DNA of 34,723 bases, from the NCBI GenBank assembly GCA_964498585.1, contig CAZCHH010000038.1, positions 1 through 34,723 on the forward strand. The letters are read 5' to 3'. The notes below the pieces were generated by a model. The model did not search any database, had not been told where the DNA came from, and was given only the letters and a program-made list of their open reading frames with translations. Shown here piece by piece: positions 16,450-24,865 of this stretch (its first letter is position 1; each line of letters opens with the position of its first letter). The stretch comes from JAAYJM01 sp964498585. GTDB lineage: Bacteria > Bacteroidota > Ignavibacteria > Kapaibacteriales > UBA2268. The position numbers and the translations under genes were made by a program.

Positions 16450-16691
16450 TATTTAGTGCAAAGAAATATTTGTTTTTGTCTGTCATTTCGCCCCCCACTG
16501 ATAAAGCAAATGCTTTATTATAATTGAGATGACAAGAAAAGATGTCATTCTGTGAGTAGCGAGAATAACATTGCAAAATTATGTTATTTCAGTAGGAACT
16601 AAATTGATTGTGATTATGAATTTATCTATGTTATTAAAATAGAAATATCAAAAAAGCGTCAATATTTAATTGTATAAATTATTTAAGCGTT
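16450..16691. repeat. Repeat module between glycosyltransferase and obgE
   Basis: 16482-16533 is a copy of the GTCATTTCG...GAGATGAC module with its inner hairpin ATAAAGCAAATGCTTTAT (16501-16518). A fragment of the GTCATTCTG module follows (16543-16565). Nothing gene-like is present before the obgE start. Confidence 0.6.
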
Positions 16692-17678
16692 ATGAAATTT
16701 ATAGATACGGCAAAAATATATATAAAATCTGGAAAAGGCGGAATGGGACACATCAGCTTCAGGCGTGAAAAATATGTGCCTAAAGGGGGACCTGATGGAG
16801 GAAACGGCGGACGAGGGGGAAGTGTGATTTTCATTGCGGACAAGCATTTAAGCACATTATTAGATTTTAAATACAAACTTCATTATAGAGCTGAAAATGG
16901 TCAAAATGGTGGCAAAGCAAAACGAACCGGTAGTGATGGCAAAGATTTATTAATAAAGGTGCCATGCGGAACGGTAATAAAAGATGGGGAAAATAACGAA
17001 ATTATTGCTGATTTGGTTAACAATGGCGATAAAATTATTGCTGCAAAAGGAGGACGCGGTGGTAAAGGTAATGCAGAGTTTGCAACACCAACAAATCGCG
17101 CTCCAAGATATGCCCAGCAAGGTGGTGAAGCTATTGAGAATACTATTCTCTTGGAGCTAAAAAGTATTGCAGATGTTGGAATTGTTGGTTTTCCTAATGT
17201 TGGAAAATCTACTTTTATTTCAGTTATTTCTGAAGCTAAGCCCAAAATTGCAGATTATCATTTTACTACTTTAGTTCCGAATTTCGGTATTGTAAAGATT
17301 TCTGAAGGCGAAAATTATTCTGTTGCTGATATACCCGGTATTATTGAAGGTGCTTCTGATGGCAAAGGTCTTGGATTGCAATTTTTAAGACATATTGAAA
17401 GAACAAATACATTGCTTTTTATGATTGATGCTACAAGTCCACATCCCAAAAATGATTATATAACCTTAGTAAAAGAATTAAAAAAATATAGTAAAGATTT
17501 TATTTATAAAAATTCTATTGTTTGTTTCAGCAAAATTGATGCAATAGAAAAATCCCAGTTAAGCAAGCTGAAAAGATTGAAATTTGAGGAAAAAGTATTT
17601 TTCATTTCTTCTATAAGAGGAGATTCTATAAAAGATTTAAAATATGCTTTGTGGGAACAGGTTGAGTCATCACGTTAA
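16692..17678 (+). CDS. obgE: Obg-family GTPase
   Basis: 328 aa. The glycine-rich Obg domain (1-158; VPKGGPDGGNGGRGG, AKGGRGGKGNAEF) precedes the GTPase domain: G1 G166-F-P-N-V-G-K-S173, G2 around YHFTTL (189-194), G3 D213-I-P-G216. The expected G4 NKxD is SKID (280-283), an unusual Asn-to-Ser change. G5 is probably ISSIRGD. No long C-terminal OCT domain is present, so it is the short form. Obg proteins bind the large ribosomal subunit and ppGpp and are normally essential. The gene stands alone. Confidence 0.94.
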   Translation: MKFIDTAKIYIKSGKGGMGHISFRREKYVPKGGPDGGNGGRGGSVIFIADKHLSTLLDFKYKLHYRAENGQNGGKAKRTGSDGKDLLIKVPCGTVIKDGENNEIIADLVNNGDKIIAAKGGRGGKGNAEFATPTNRAPRYAQQGGEAIENTILLELKSIADVGIVGFPNVGKSTFISVISEAKPKIADYHFTTLVPNFGIVKISEGENYSVADIPGIIEGASDGKGLGLQFLRHIERTNTLLFMIDATSPHPKNDYITLVKELKKYSKDFIYKNSIVCFSKIDAIEKSQLSKLKRLKFEEKVFFISSIRGDSIKDLKYALWEQVESSR

Positions 17679-18181
17679 ATTCAGACTACTTTACTCATTA
17701 ACGAAACAAAGTATTGCTTAACCAGATTAATTTTATATAATTTTAAGTGTCATTTCTATTCCCTGATAAAGCAAGTGCTTTATTAAATGGAGATGGCATC
17801 ACTAAATGTGTCATTCTGACGGATGTTAGAATCCATCTTATTATTATTCAACGCTATACAATTTTAGCTATTTTATTGAAGCATTTGGGCTTGCTCAAAT
17901 GTATCAAGTGAGCAAGCTCACTTGCTTTTCCAAGATGGATTCTGGCATACGCCAGAATGACAAGAAAAGATGTCATTGGTAACTAAGTGATGAATCTCAC
18001 AATTGATTGCTATCACAGAATTTGAGATTCTTCTCAACGCTTCAGAATGACCGACAAACGTAAATATGTCATTGGTATAGGTTTGAAGTTCTGGATTTTT
18101 TAAAAATATTATAAAACTACCAATAATCAATTTTATTCATAATTTTGTAAATGAAAATGTATTAAATAAAGAAAGCTTGAA
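17679..18181. repeat. Dense cluster of repeat modules
   Basis: No gene is seen in 500 bp. In order: a GTCATTTCT...AAAGCAAGTGCTTT module (about 17749-17798); outer arms GTCATTCTGACGGATGTTAG (from 17809) and CTGGCATACGCCAGAATGAC (to 17961) enclosing two further hairpins, CATTTGGGCTTGCTCAAATG (17882-17901) and CAAGTGAGCAAGCTCACTTG (17905-17924); then a GTCATTGGTAAC...CTTCAGAATGAC module (about 17971-18052). The two inner hairpins recur in the opposite order and orientation at about 23146-23195. Confidence 0.7.
18140..18147 (+). promoter_or_regulatory. Candidate -7 element for the MFS gene
   Basis: TAATTTTG matches TAnnTTTG and ends 34 nt before the chosen TTG start. No clear TTTG -33 element is found upstream, so confidence is low. 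Confidence 0.3.
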
Positions 18182-19408
18182 TTGCAAGTTCTCTGGAAAA
18201 GGAATTTATTATTTATAAGCATAGCTCAATTTATTGCAATGATTGGAATGAGTGCCTGTGTGCCATTCATTCCTTTTTTTATACGTGAACTTGGTATAGA
18301 ACGAAGCAACGAAATTCAGCTATGGAGCGGATTAATATTTGCTGGTCCATATTTTTTATCAATAATAACGGTACCTATTTGGGGCATTCTTGGAGATAAG
18401 TATGGTAGAAAGTTAATGATATTACGTGCAATATTTGGGCTTGCCGTTTCCGTTACTTTAATGGGCTTTTCTCAAAATGTAACTCAATTATTTGCTTTAA
18501 GGATAATTCAGGGTGCTGTGAGTGGCTTTATTGCTGCTGCACTTTCTTTTATATCCGCCAATACTCCTGAAGAAAAATCTGGCTACGCAATTGGTATTTT
18601 ACAAAGTTCAATGTCTGCAGGAAATATTATTGGGCCTTTTTTTGGTGGTATTGCTTCGGACTTATGGGGAGTTAGGTATACTTTCTATATTGTAGGGGCA
18701 TTATGTTTGATTAGTGGTCTATTAATATATTTCTTTATTCAGGAAAAGAAAGTGATTTTAACTCAAAGTAATGGAAATAATATATTCAAAAATATACATT
18801 TTGCTATTAATAAATTGAAGTTAGGACGTTTTTTAGTATTAATTGTAATATCACAGGCAGGTATTGTGTTTGTAAATCCGATTTTCCCTCTTTTTATTGA
18901 GCAATTAGAAGCTCCAAGACTTTATTTATCTACAATTACAGGTGGTCTTATTGGGCTTGTAGGAGTTTTTAGCATAATTTTTGCTCCTACTTGGGGGCGC
19001 CGAAACGACAAAAAAGATTATCATAAAACTTTGATTGTATCCTCTGGAATTTGTGCTTTTGCTACCATTCTTCATATTGTAGTTCCTAACTATTTATTCC
19101 TTTTCCCATTACGCTCAGTTCTCGGGATTTTCTTTGCTGCACTTGTTCCAACTTTATATACAGTGCTTAGCAAAAAATCAAGTTTTGAACACAAAGGATT
19201 AGTTATGGGACTGGCTTCAAGTGCTAATCTTTTGGGTTCACTTCTTAGCTATTTATTATGTGGAATTGTTGCTTCAAGTTTCGGTATGGTGGCTTGTTTT
19301 ATTATATCTGCTATTTTACTTTTCTTGGTTGCAATTATTACAATAACAGATAATAAAGAACAGAATCCAATAGAATCAATTTTAAATTATTTAAAGTTGA
19401 AACAGTAA
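18182..19408 (+). CDS. MFS transporter, drug-efflux (MdtG/TetA-like) type
   Basis: 408 aa, twelve predicted membrane helices. The start is a TTG: the frame is closed by a TAA at 18167-18169 and the next Met lies inside the first helix. Motif A is present between helices 2 and 3 (GILGDKYGRKLM) and a degenerate copy between helices 8 and 9 (APTWGRRNDKKDY). The motif-C-like stretch in helix 5 (GILQSSMSAGNIIGPFFGG) marks drug:H+ antiporters of the 12/14-TMS groups. Substrate is unknown. It is the last plus-strand gene before the strand switch. Confidence 0.85.
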   Translation: MQVLWKRNLLFISIAQFIAMIGMSACVPFIPFFIRELGIERSNEIQLWSGLIFAGPYFLSIITVPIWGILGDKYGRKLMILRAIFGLAVSVTLMGFSQNVTQLFALRIIQGAVSGFIAAALSFISANTPEEKSGYAIGILQSSMSAGNIIGPFFGGIASDLWGVRYTFYIVGALCLISGLLIYFFIQEKKVILTQSNGNNIFKNIHFAINKLKLGRFLVLIVISQAGIVFVNPIFPLFIEQLEAPRLYLSTITGGLIGLVGVFSIIFAPTWGRRNDKKDYHKTLIVSSGICAFATILHIVVPNYLFLFPLRSVLGIFFAALVPTLYTVLSKKSSFEHKGLVMGLASSANLLGSLLSYLLCGIVASSFGMVACFIISAILLFLVAIITITDNKEQNPIESILNYLKLKQ

Positions 19409-19573
19409 TTTTAAATCTTCTAAAATCTTTGCTTTCTTAATTTTTGGTTTCATCAATCTGTCATTCCATGTGCAATATAAAGCAAATGGTTTATATTAAT
19501 GGAAACGACATCTCTATATGTGTCATTCTGACATCCATCAGAATGACAAAAAATAACAAATAACAATGAATAA
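19409..19573. repeat. Repeat modules between convergent genes
   Basis: About 19458-19510 is a diverged GTCATTCCATG...GGAAACGACAT module with a TATAAAGCAAATGGTTTATA hairpin. 19521-19546 is a compact hairpin, GTCATTCTGA/TCAGAATGAC. Either could end transcription of the two convergent genes. Confidence 0.5.
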
Positions 19574-20950
19574 TTAAAAATTATCAATGGTTTTCTCTAA
19601 AAGTTCAGTGTATTTTTCAGGTTCTAACAGATAAGCTAATTTTAAATATTTTAATGACAATTCATTTTCATCAATCAAAGTATAAATAACATAGAGCCAG
19701 TAATATGCCTGTGAAAAGTTCGGATAAATTTTTACTGCATTATGTAGGCAGAAAATAGCTTTTTTGTATTGCTCCAAACTGTGAAAATTCATTGCATAAT
19801 CGAACCAATAATCTGCATTTGAGGCGTCATATTTCAAAACATAATAGAAGCAATCATTTGCTTCCTGTAATTTTTCCTGTGTAATTAAAACGTTTGCCTT
19901 TGCATACCAAATCTCAGGGCTTTCCGGGCTAAGTTTAAGAGCAAAATCATAATTATCCAAAGCTTTTTCATAATCTAAAATGGATTCGTAAGCTAAGCCG
20001 CGTCCGTAATACGGCTCATAATCCCTTGAATTTATTTTAATTGCCTTATCGAAATATTTAATAGCAGATTCGTATTCGTCAATTTCCAAATAAGTATGTG
20101 CAATATTTAAAACAATTTCGGTATCTCTTGGATTAACTTCATTAGCCAATTTGAAAGATTCAATTGCTTGTTTCATCTTGCCGAGTGCAGAAAGTGCTTT
20201 TCCTTTTTCGTTAAGAGCAAGTAGAAAATTATTTTTTATAGCAATAGACAAATCGTAACATTCAATTGCGCGGTAAAACTCACCATTTTGGCTATTCATC
20301 AAACCGTAGTTATACCAGACGTTATAATCGAATGGGTCTTGTTCAATTACCAGTTCGAAAAATTCCTGTGCCGTTTCAAAATCGTTTAATGCCTGAAAAC
20401 AAAAAGCGAGTTCGGCGCAGGCATCTTTATTAAATTCATCAGATTCGAGCAATTCATTGAAAATATCAATAGCAGATTCATAATCGTAGAGTTCTTCAAG
20501 TATCAACCCTTTATTGAAAAGGGCATCTTCGTTTTCGGGGTCATAGTCAAGTACTTTATCGATTAAGGTAAGAGCATCGGCTTGATTTCCGAGTTCAGAA
20601 AGTGCATAAGATTTGTGAATAAGTGCTTCAGAATCAGATGGATTAAGCACCTGTGCCTTATTGAAACAAGCAATGGATGCGCGGATTTTATTCATTTGCA
20701 AAAGAGTTAAGCCCTTTTTAACCCAAGCGCTGGAGGAATCTGGCTGTTTCTTTGTCCATTCATCACAGATAAAGAGTGCATCAGAATAATTTTCGTTTAC
20801 AATGCAATAGTGAATCATATCTTCCAGGGTTTCGCTATCCGGAAGATTGGATTTGTTAAAGCTTCCTTTCCTAAAATCCTTTAAGTATTGTTTTAATCTA
20901 TCGTTATATTCAGAATTTGAGTTCTCAAACTCATCATAAAATTTATTCAT
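19574..20950 (-). CDS. TPR-repeat protein
   Basis: 458 aa made almost wholly of tetratricopeptide repeats: at least ten 34-residue units, recognisable by the W/Y-x3-G/A-x-A...A-x-x-x-F-x-x-A-x-x-x-x-P pattern (for example AWVKKGLTLLQMNKIRASIA, ALFNKGLILEELYDYESAID, VWYNYGLMNSQNGEFYRAIE, PYYGRGLAYESILDYEKALD). There is no signal peptide, so it should be cytoplasmic, and its partner is not visible. It starts 37 nt after rpoN and is probably co-transcribed with it; the same gene order suggests, but does not prove, a link with sigma-54. Confidence 0.88.
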   Translation of the reverse strand: MNKFYDEFENSNSEYNDRLKQYLKDFRKGSFNKSNLPDSETLEDMIHYCIVNENYSDALFICDEWTKKQPDSSSAWVKKGLTLLQMNKIRASIACFNKAQVLNPSDSEALIHKSYALSELGNQADALTLIDKVLDYDPENEDALFNKGLILEELYDYESAIDIFNELLESDEFNKDACAELAFCFQALNDFETAQEFFELVIEQDPFDYNVWYNYGLMNSQNGEFYRAIECYDLSIAIKNNFLLALNEKGKALSALGKMKQAIESFKLANEVNPRDTEIVLNIAHTYLEIDEYESAIKYFDKAIKINSRDYEPYYGRGLAYESILDYEKALDNYDFALKLSPESPEIWYAKANVLITQEKLQEANDCFYYVLKYDASNADYWFDYAMNFHSLEQYKKAIFCLHNAVKIYPNFSQAYYWLYVIYTLIDENELSLKYLKLAYLLEPEKYTELLEKTIDNF

Positions 20951-20987
20951 TAGTTTTTTTTATTTGATTTAAAATTCAAAAACAAAT

Positions 20988-22727
20988 TTATATTTCTTTT
21001 CTCAATCTTGCAATAGGTATTTTCATTAATTCGCGATATTTTGCAATAGTTCTTCTTGCCACCTGATATCCGCGTTTTTTTAATTCCACAGCAATAATTT
21101 CGTCGCTGTATGGCTTGTTTTTCGGTTCATTATCGACAATTTCTTTAATCACCTGTTTTACAACGGTAGTAGAAATGTCTTCCCCTTCGTCATTAGGAAG
21201 GGATTCGCTGAAAAAGTATTTAAGTTCAAAAATTCCGAACTCGGTTTGGACGTATTTGCCGTTCACTATCCGACAAACAGTAGAAATGTCCAGACCTGTA
21301 TTATCGGCAACGTCTTTATAAATAAGTGGTTTTAATGCGCTTTTTCCTTTTTCAAAGAAATCGCGTTGTAAACCGGCTATGGCGGTCATAACTTTCAGCA
21401 TAGTATTTTTCCGCTGGCGAATTGCCTGAATAAGGAATTTTGCATCTTCATATTTTGTGCGAATCCACTCGCGCGTATCTTTATTGAATTTTCTGAAATT
21501 TGCGTCTGCTTTCAGTTTCTCATAAGCTTGATTAAGACGAAGTGGTGGAATACGACTATCGTTAAGCGTTATAAATATTTCGTTTTTCTCTTCATCGTTT
21601 TCAACGATGAAATCTGGTATGACGGTATTTAATGCTAAAGTAAAATCGCCAGAACCAGGTCTTGGATTTAACTTTCGTATTATATCAATAGCTTGACGAA
21701 GCTCATCTTCTGAAATCTCGAACTGCTTCATCAGGATATGGAAATGCTTCATAGCAAAGGCATCGTAGCCCTCCTGTAAAACGCGCAAGGCGAGTTCCTG
21801 TGCTTCACTTGGGTCGGGAATAACCTTGCATTGAGCTATTAAACACTCCTGAACGCTGCGTGAGCCAATTCCCGGTGGGTCTAATGTTTGTATTTGTTCT
21901 AATACTTTTTCAGCCATTTCCAAATCAACTTCATTTATTATATGAGGTTGAAAGAGTGTGCCGTCCTTTATTTTGCTTAAAACTGTGTTGTCTTCGTAAT
22001 CCTTGTTAAAATCAAATATTTCTAATATGCTATTTGGAATAGCAAATTTCCTCGCTGGATTTAAAAATGTTTCTTCGTTTTTATTATCAGTATTGTCTTG
22101 TTCTAATTTATTTTTTAATTCAATATTAATTTCAATAATATATTGATTGGTTTCATCAACAATTTCTTCGAGTTCGCGCCGGAGATAGCCGTCTGAATCG
22201 ACATTTCCAATTATATATTCGCCCAATATTATTTCTTCTTCTTTTAAGGGAAGCATACGGAATTGCTGGAAAAGCTCATCTATAAAAGAAATATTATCTT
22301 TAATCTGATATTCTTCTGTATCGTCCTCTGTATGCTGTTTATTCTGTCCTTTTGAGCCAGCTTCTTCGTTGTCCTGCCAAATTAGTTTATAAAACTCGAA
22401 GGGGTCTTTTGTATCAGAAATATGATTGTGGTCTGCATCGCTTTCAAAACCAACTGATTCAGAACCAGAAGCATATTCCTCACCCGAAGTATATTCTTCA
22501 CCTGCAGATGCATACTCTTCGTGCATTTCTGTAGGAACATTATCATCATTTGATTCGTTATGCTGTTCCTCTGAATAAATCTCTTCAAGCATCGGATTTT
22601 GCTCAATTTCCTGAAGAACCTGCTGTTCTAACTGGACAACAGGAAGTTGCAACAATTTCAAATATTGAATTTGCTGCGGTGTTAGTGTTTGTGAAAGTGA
22701 TGTTCGTAAATCTAATGATAATTTCAT
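20988..22727 (-). CDS. rpoN: RNA polymerase sigma-54 factor
   Basis: 579 aa. Region I (about 8-50) is Gln/Leu-rich (SLSQTLTPQQIQYLKLLQLP...LEEI), binding core polymerase and activators. Region II (about 52-115) is a long acidic Glu/Ser/Tyr stretch (EEYASAGEEYTSGEEYAS). Core-binding and HTH regions follow (TLDPPGIGSRSVQECL, NPRPGSGD, TGLDISTVCRIVNGKYVQTEFGIFELKYFFSES). The RpoN box, ARRTIAKYRELM, occupies 557-568 near the end. RpoN recognises -24/-12 promoters and needs an AAA+ activator; none is encoded in the window. Region II is longer than in E. coli, as often in Bacteroidota. Confidence 0.96.
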   Translation of the reverse strand: MKLSLDLRTSLSQTLTPQQIQYLKLLQLPVVQLEQQVLQEIEQNPMLEEIYSEEQHNESNDDNVPTEMHEEYASAGEEYTSGEEYASGSESVGFESDADHNHISDTKDPFEFYKLIWQDNEEAGSKGQNKQHTEDDTEEYQIKDNISFIDELFQQFRMLPLKEEEIILGEYIIGNVDSDGYLRRELEEIVDETNQYIIEINIELKNKLEQDNTDNKNEETFLNPARKFAIPNSILEIFDFNKDYEDNTVLSKIKDGTLFQPHIINEVDLEMAEKVLEQIQTLDPPGIGSRSVQECLIAQCKVIPDPSEAQELALRVLQEGYDAFAMKHFHILMKQFEISEDELRQAIDIIRKLNPRPGSGDFTLALNTVIPDFIVENDEEKNEIFITLNDSRIPPLRLNQAYEKLKADANFRKFNKDTREWIRTKYEDAKFLIQAIRQRKNTMLKVMTAIAGLQRDFFEKGKSALKPLIYKDVADNTGLDISTVCRIVNGKYVQTEFGIFELKYFFSESLPNDEGEDISTTVVKQVIKEIVDNEPKNKPYSDEIIAVELKKRGYQVARRTIAKYRELMKIPIARLRKEI

Positions 22728-23307
22728 ATTTCTTTAAATCTATGTATATAATCTATTTTTAATTTATTTAAACCTCTTTTCTTATACCACTCTTGAGAGG
22801 GGTATAAAAGGGGTGTGTTCTTGATTGTAATTCTACTCCCCATAATTAAATTTTAAAAGGAAGTGAATTTGTCTTTATCCCGAAAGGGATTGGATAATAA
22901 AATTGTATATATAATCCCTAATGGGATAAGAACAAAAACGACTTTCACTTGTTACAAATATATAATCCCTAACGGGATAATTTAACCTTTCATATTTTTT
23001 TAGTCATTCTGAATCACAGCGAAGAATCTCACGTCATTGCTATCACAGAGGTTGAGATTTCTTACTTCGTTGCCAATGACATCTTTACTTTTACTCTACA
23101 AAACTTTCCGAAGGTTGGGAAACCTTCGGAAGGTTATTCGTTGGAAAAGCAAGTGAGCTTGCTCACTTGTAACATTTGGGCAAGCCCAAATGCTTCATGA
23201 GATAGCATATATCGAATAAAACAGAACAATAATAAGATGGATTCTGACATCCGTCAGAATGACACAGTATTCCACTTTCGTAAAGTTTCACGAAGCTTTG
23301 CGAAAGT
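22728..23307. repeat. 580-bp gap of palindromes upstream of rpoN
   Basis: No gene is supported. It contains a hairpin TTATACCACTC/GAGGGGTATAA (22782-22807); three copies of a 14-nt palindrome ATCCC(G/T)AA(A/T/C)GGGAT at 22877-22890, 22914-22927 and 22965-22978; a GTCATTCTGAATCACAG...TTGCCAATGAC module (about 23002-23080); a CTTTCCGAAGGTT/AACCTTCGGAAGG hairpin (about 23105-23135); CAAGTGAGCTTGCTCACTTG and CATTTGGGCAAGCCCAAATG hairpins (about 23149-23193); a GATTCTGACATCCGTCAGAATGAC module (to 23263); and a CTTTCG...CGAAAG hairpin (about 23273-23308). The ATCCC palindromes are not a CRISPR: spacers are unequal and copies few. Confidence 0.65.
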
Positions 23308-23898
23308 TTATTCAATATTTCCATTCTTACAAAATTCTAAAAACTCTTTTGTCCATTCTTTGCCGAATTCCCTTTCCATTGCTTCAGAAACAGAATGAGC
23401 AAGCAACTCTTTTTTCTTTTCACCAAGTTTAACGGCATCACTACATTCGCTAATTTTTTCGTAGCGGCAATGAGTTTGCGGAAGTTTTGCTACCCTTATC
23501 GGGAAAAGATGACAAGAAACAGGTTTCCTGAAATCAATTTTCTTTTCAAAATACGCTTTTTCTATAGCACATTTAGCAACGTCTCCATCGTAATATACGA
23601 AAACGCAGTCCCTGTTATTGATGCACATAGTAGTATAATCGCCGGCAAATCCGTCATACAAGCCGTTTTGCTCAATTACTTCAATCGCCTTTGCAGGTAA
23701 ATACTGCTTAACGACTTCGTAAACTTCTTCTAAAATATAAATTTCAGAATCTTTAAGCGGCGCTCCACGTTCTCCGTAGAAAGTGCAGCAAGCACCTTTG
23801 CATTTATTCAAATCACATTTAAAATAACTATTCGTTACTTCTTCATCTACTAATATATTTCCAAATAAATACATTTCCAAACAATTTTTTATTTGCAT
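23308..23898 (-). CDS. DUF3109 family protein (Cys-cluster, putative metal-binding)
   Basis: 196 aa, no signal peptide. The Cys pattern is C-D-L-N-K-C-K-G-A-C-C (about 28-38), then CINNRDCVF, a lone AKCAIEKA, SCHLFPIR and HCRYEKISEC, ten or more Cys in all. This arrangement (C-x4-C-x2/3-CC ... C ... C-H-L-F-P-x-R) is that of DUF3109, related to the YkgJ-type zinc/iron-chelating families. It may hold a metal cluster, but no reaction is known. An alternative Met at residue 9 (MYLFGNILVD) would fit equally well. The gene is monocistronic. Confidence 0.8.
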   Translation of the reverse strand: MQIKNCLEMYLFGNILVDEEVTNSYFKCDLNKCKGACCTFYGERGAPLKDSEIYILEEVYEVVKQYLPAKAIEVIEQNGLYDGFAGDYTTMCINNRDCVFVYYDGDVAKCAIEKAYFEKKIDFRKPVSCHLFPIRVAKLPQTHCRYEKISECSDAVKLGEKKKELLAHSVSEAMEREFGKEWTKEFLEFCKNGNIE

Positions 23899-23983
23899 TA
23901 AAAATCAACTACTAAAATACGCATTTCTGTTTAGTTAGAAAAACATTCATTTCTTTGGGAAAAGGGATTATAGCAAGAATTTC

Positions 23984-24865
23984 TCAAATTGTAGCATTTA
24001 CTCCGATTCGGGTGCTTTGTTTGTATTGAATTGACGGAGATTGAATTTCATCATAATAGACATCAGCTTTTATTATTATCCCAAGCCATTCCCATATTTT
24101 TACCTGAAATTCATTCTGAAACTTAACTGTCCAGTTTTCAAAACGTTCAAAAGAACTGAACAGCTCAAATGTGCAGCGGTGAGATAGATTTGAGGCATAA
24201 CTCAATGTAATGTCATTTTTAAAGGAAATGCCTCTTTCATATTTATAACGTTCTTTTAAATCGCTTGTTTTGTAATCATCTGTTGTTCTTGTATTCAAGT
24301 AAGCACGAACTTGCTTGAGCGATATACCTATTCTGCTTGTTAAATTTAAAAGAGAATCAGATACGCTATAAGCGAAGCCAAAACTTTCAATTGTGGTAAT
24401 GGGGTCCCAGAATGCAGAATTTACCGATTTATTACTTTCAGAAAGAGTAAAAGATTCGACGAGTTGGGTTGTTGCAGTAGTTGAATAAAAAGGGTCAACA
24501 AGCCAGCCACAAGGATACTTCAGCATATAATCGAAGTATAATTCGTTATCTGTTGGTATCCAGGTGTCAGCTCCTTTGTAATTCTTATCTTTTAATAATT
24601 GCACTCCCAGTGCGGTTTTCAATGTAATTTGATTCTGGAAAGAGAATATATCTAATTTTTGTTTTGTTTCAAAAAGAAATGAACTTTCAAGTATTTGCTT
24701 TTCTCCTTGCTGCCAATCTTTTGTATTTGACTGAGAGAAAGAAATAGAAAACCGCGTCTGAGAAATTATATCAGCGGAATAGAAAAAAAGAAAAAAAATT
24801 ACAATCAAATAAAAAGCAATTACTTTAGTTCCTGCTCTTCTATTTCCCAGCGAAATTCTTTCCAT
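23984..24865 (-). CDS. DUF3078-like outer-membrane beta-barrel protein
   Basis: 293 aa. The N-terminus is positively charged, followed by a hydrophobic stretch (VIAFYLIVIFFLFFYSADIISQ), consistent with export. The rest is a string of amphipathic strands rich in Ser/Thr/Tyr and aromatics (FSISFSQSNTKDWQQGEK, YFDYMLKYPCGW, YERGISFKNDITLSYAS), ending in RIGVNATI, as a barrel protein would. The W-x-x-G...NxxS-start pattern is that of the DUF3078 family of Bacteroidota. The start overlaps the end of the upstream gene by 46 bases in another frame, so the two are co-transcribed. What it transports, if anything, is unknown. Confidence 0.65.
   Translation of the reverse strand: MERISLGNRRAGTKVIAFYLIVIFFLFFYSADIISQTRFSISFSQSNTKDWQQGEKQILESSFLFETKQKLDIFSFQNQITLKTALGVQLLKDKNYKGADTWIPTDNELYFDYMLKYPCGWLVDPFYSTTATTQLVESFTLSESNKSVNSAFWDPITTIESFGFAYSVSDSLLNLTSRIGISLKQVRAYLNTRTTDDYKTSDLKERYKYERGISFKNDITLSYASNLSHRCTFELFSSFERFENWTVKFQNEFQVKIWEWLGIIIKADVYYDEIQSPSIQYKQSTRIGVNATI

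Noticed and set aside
22877..22978. CRISPR array upstream of rpoN
   Set aside because: Only three 14-bp palindromes with unequal spacing (37 and 51 bp) and no cas genes.
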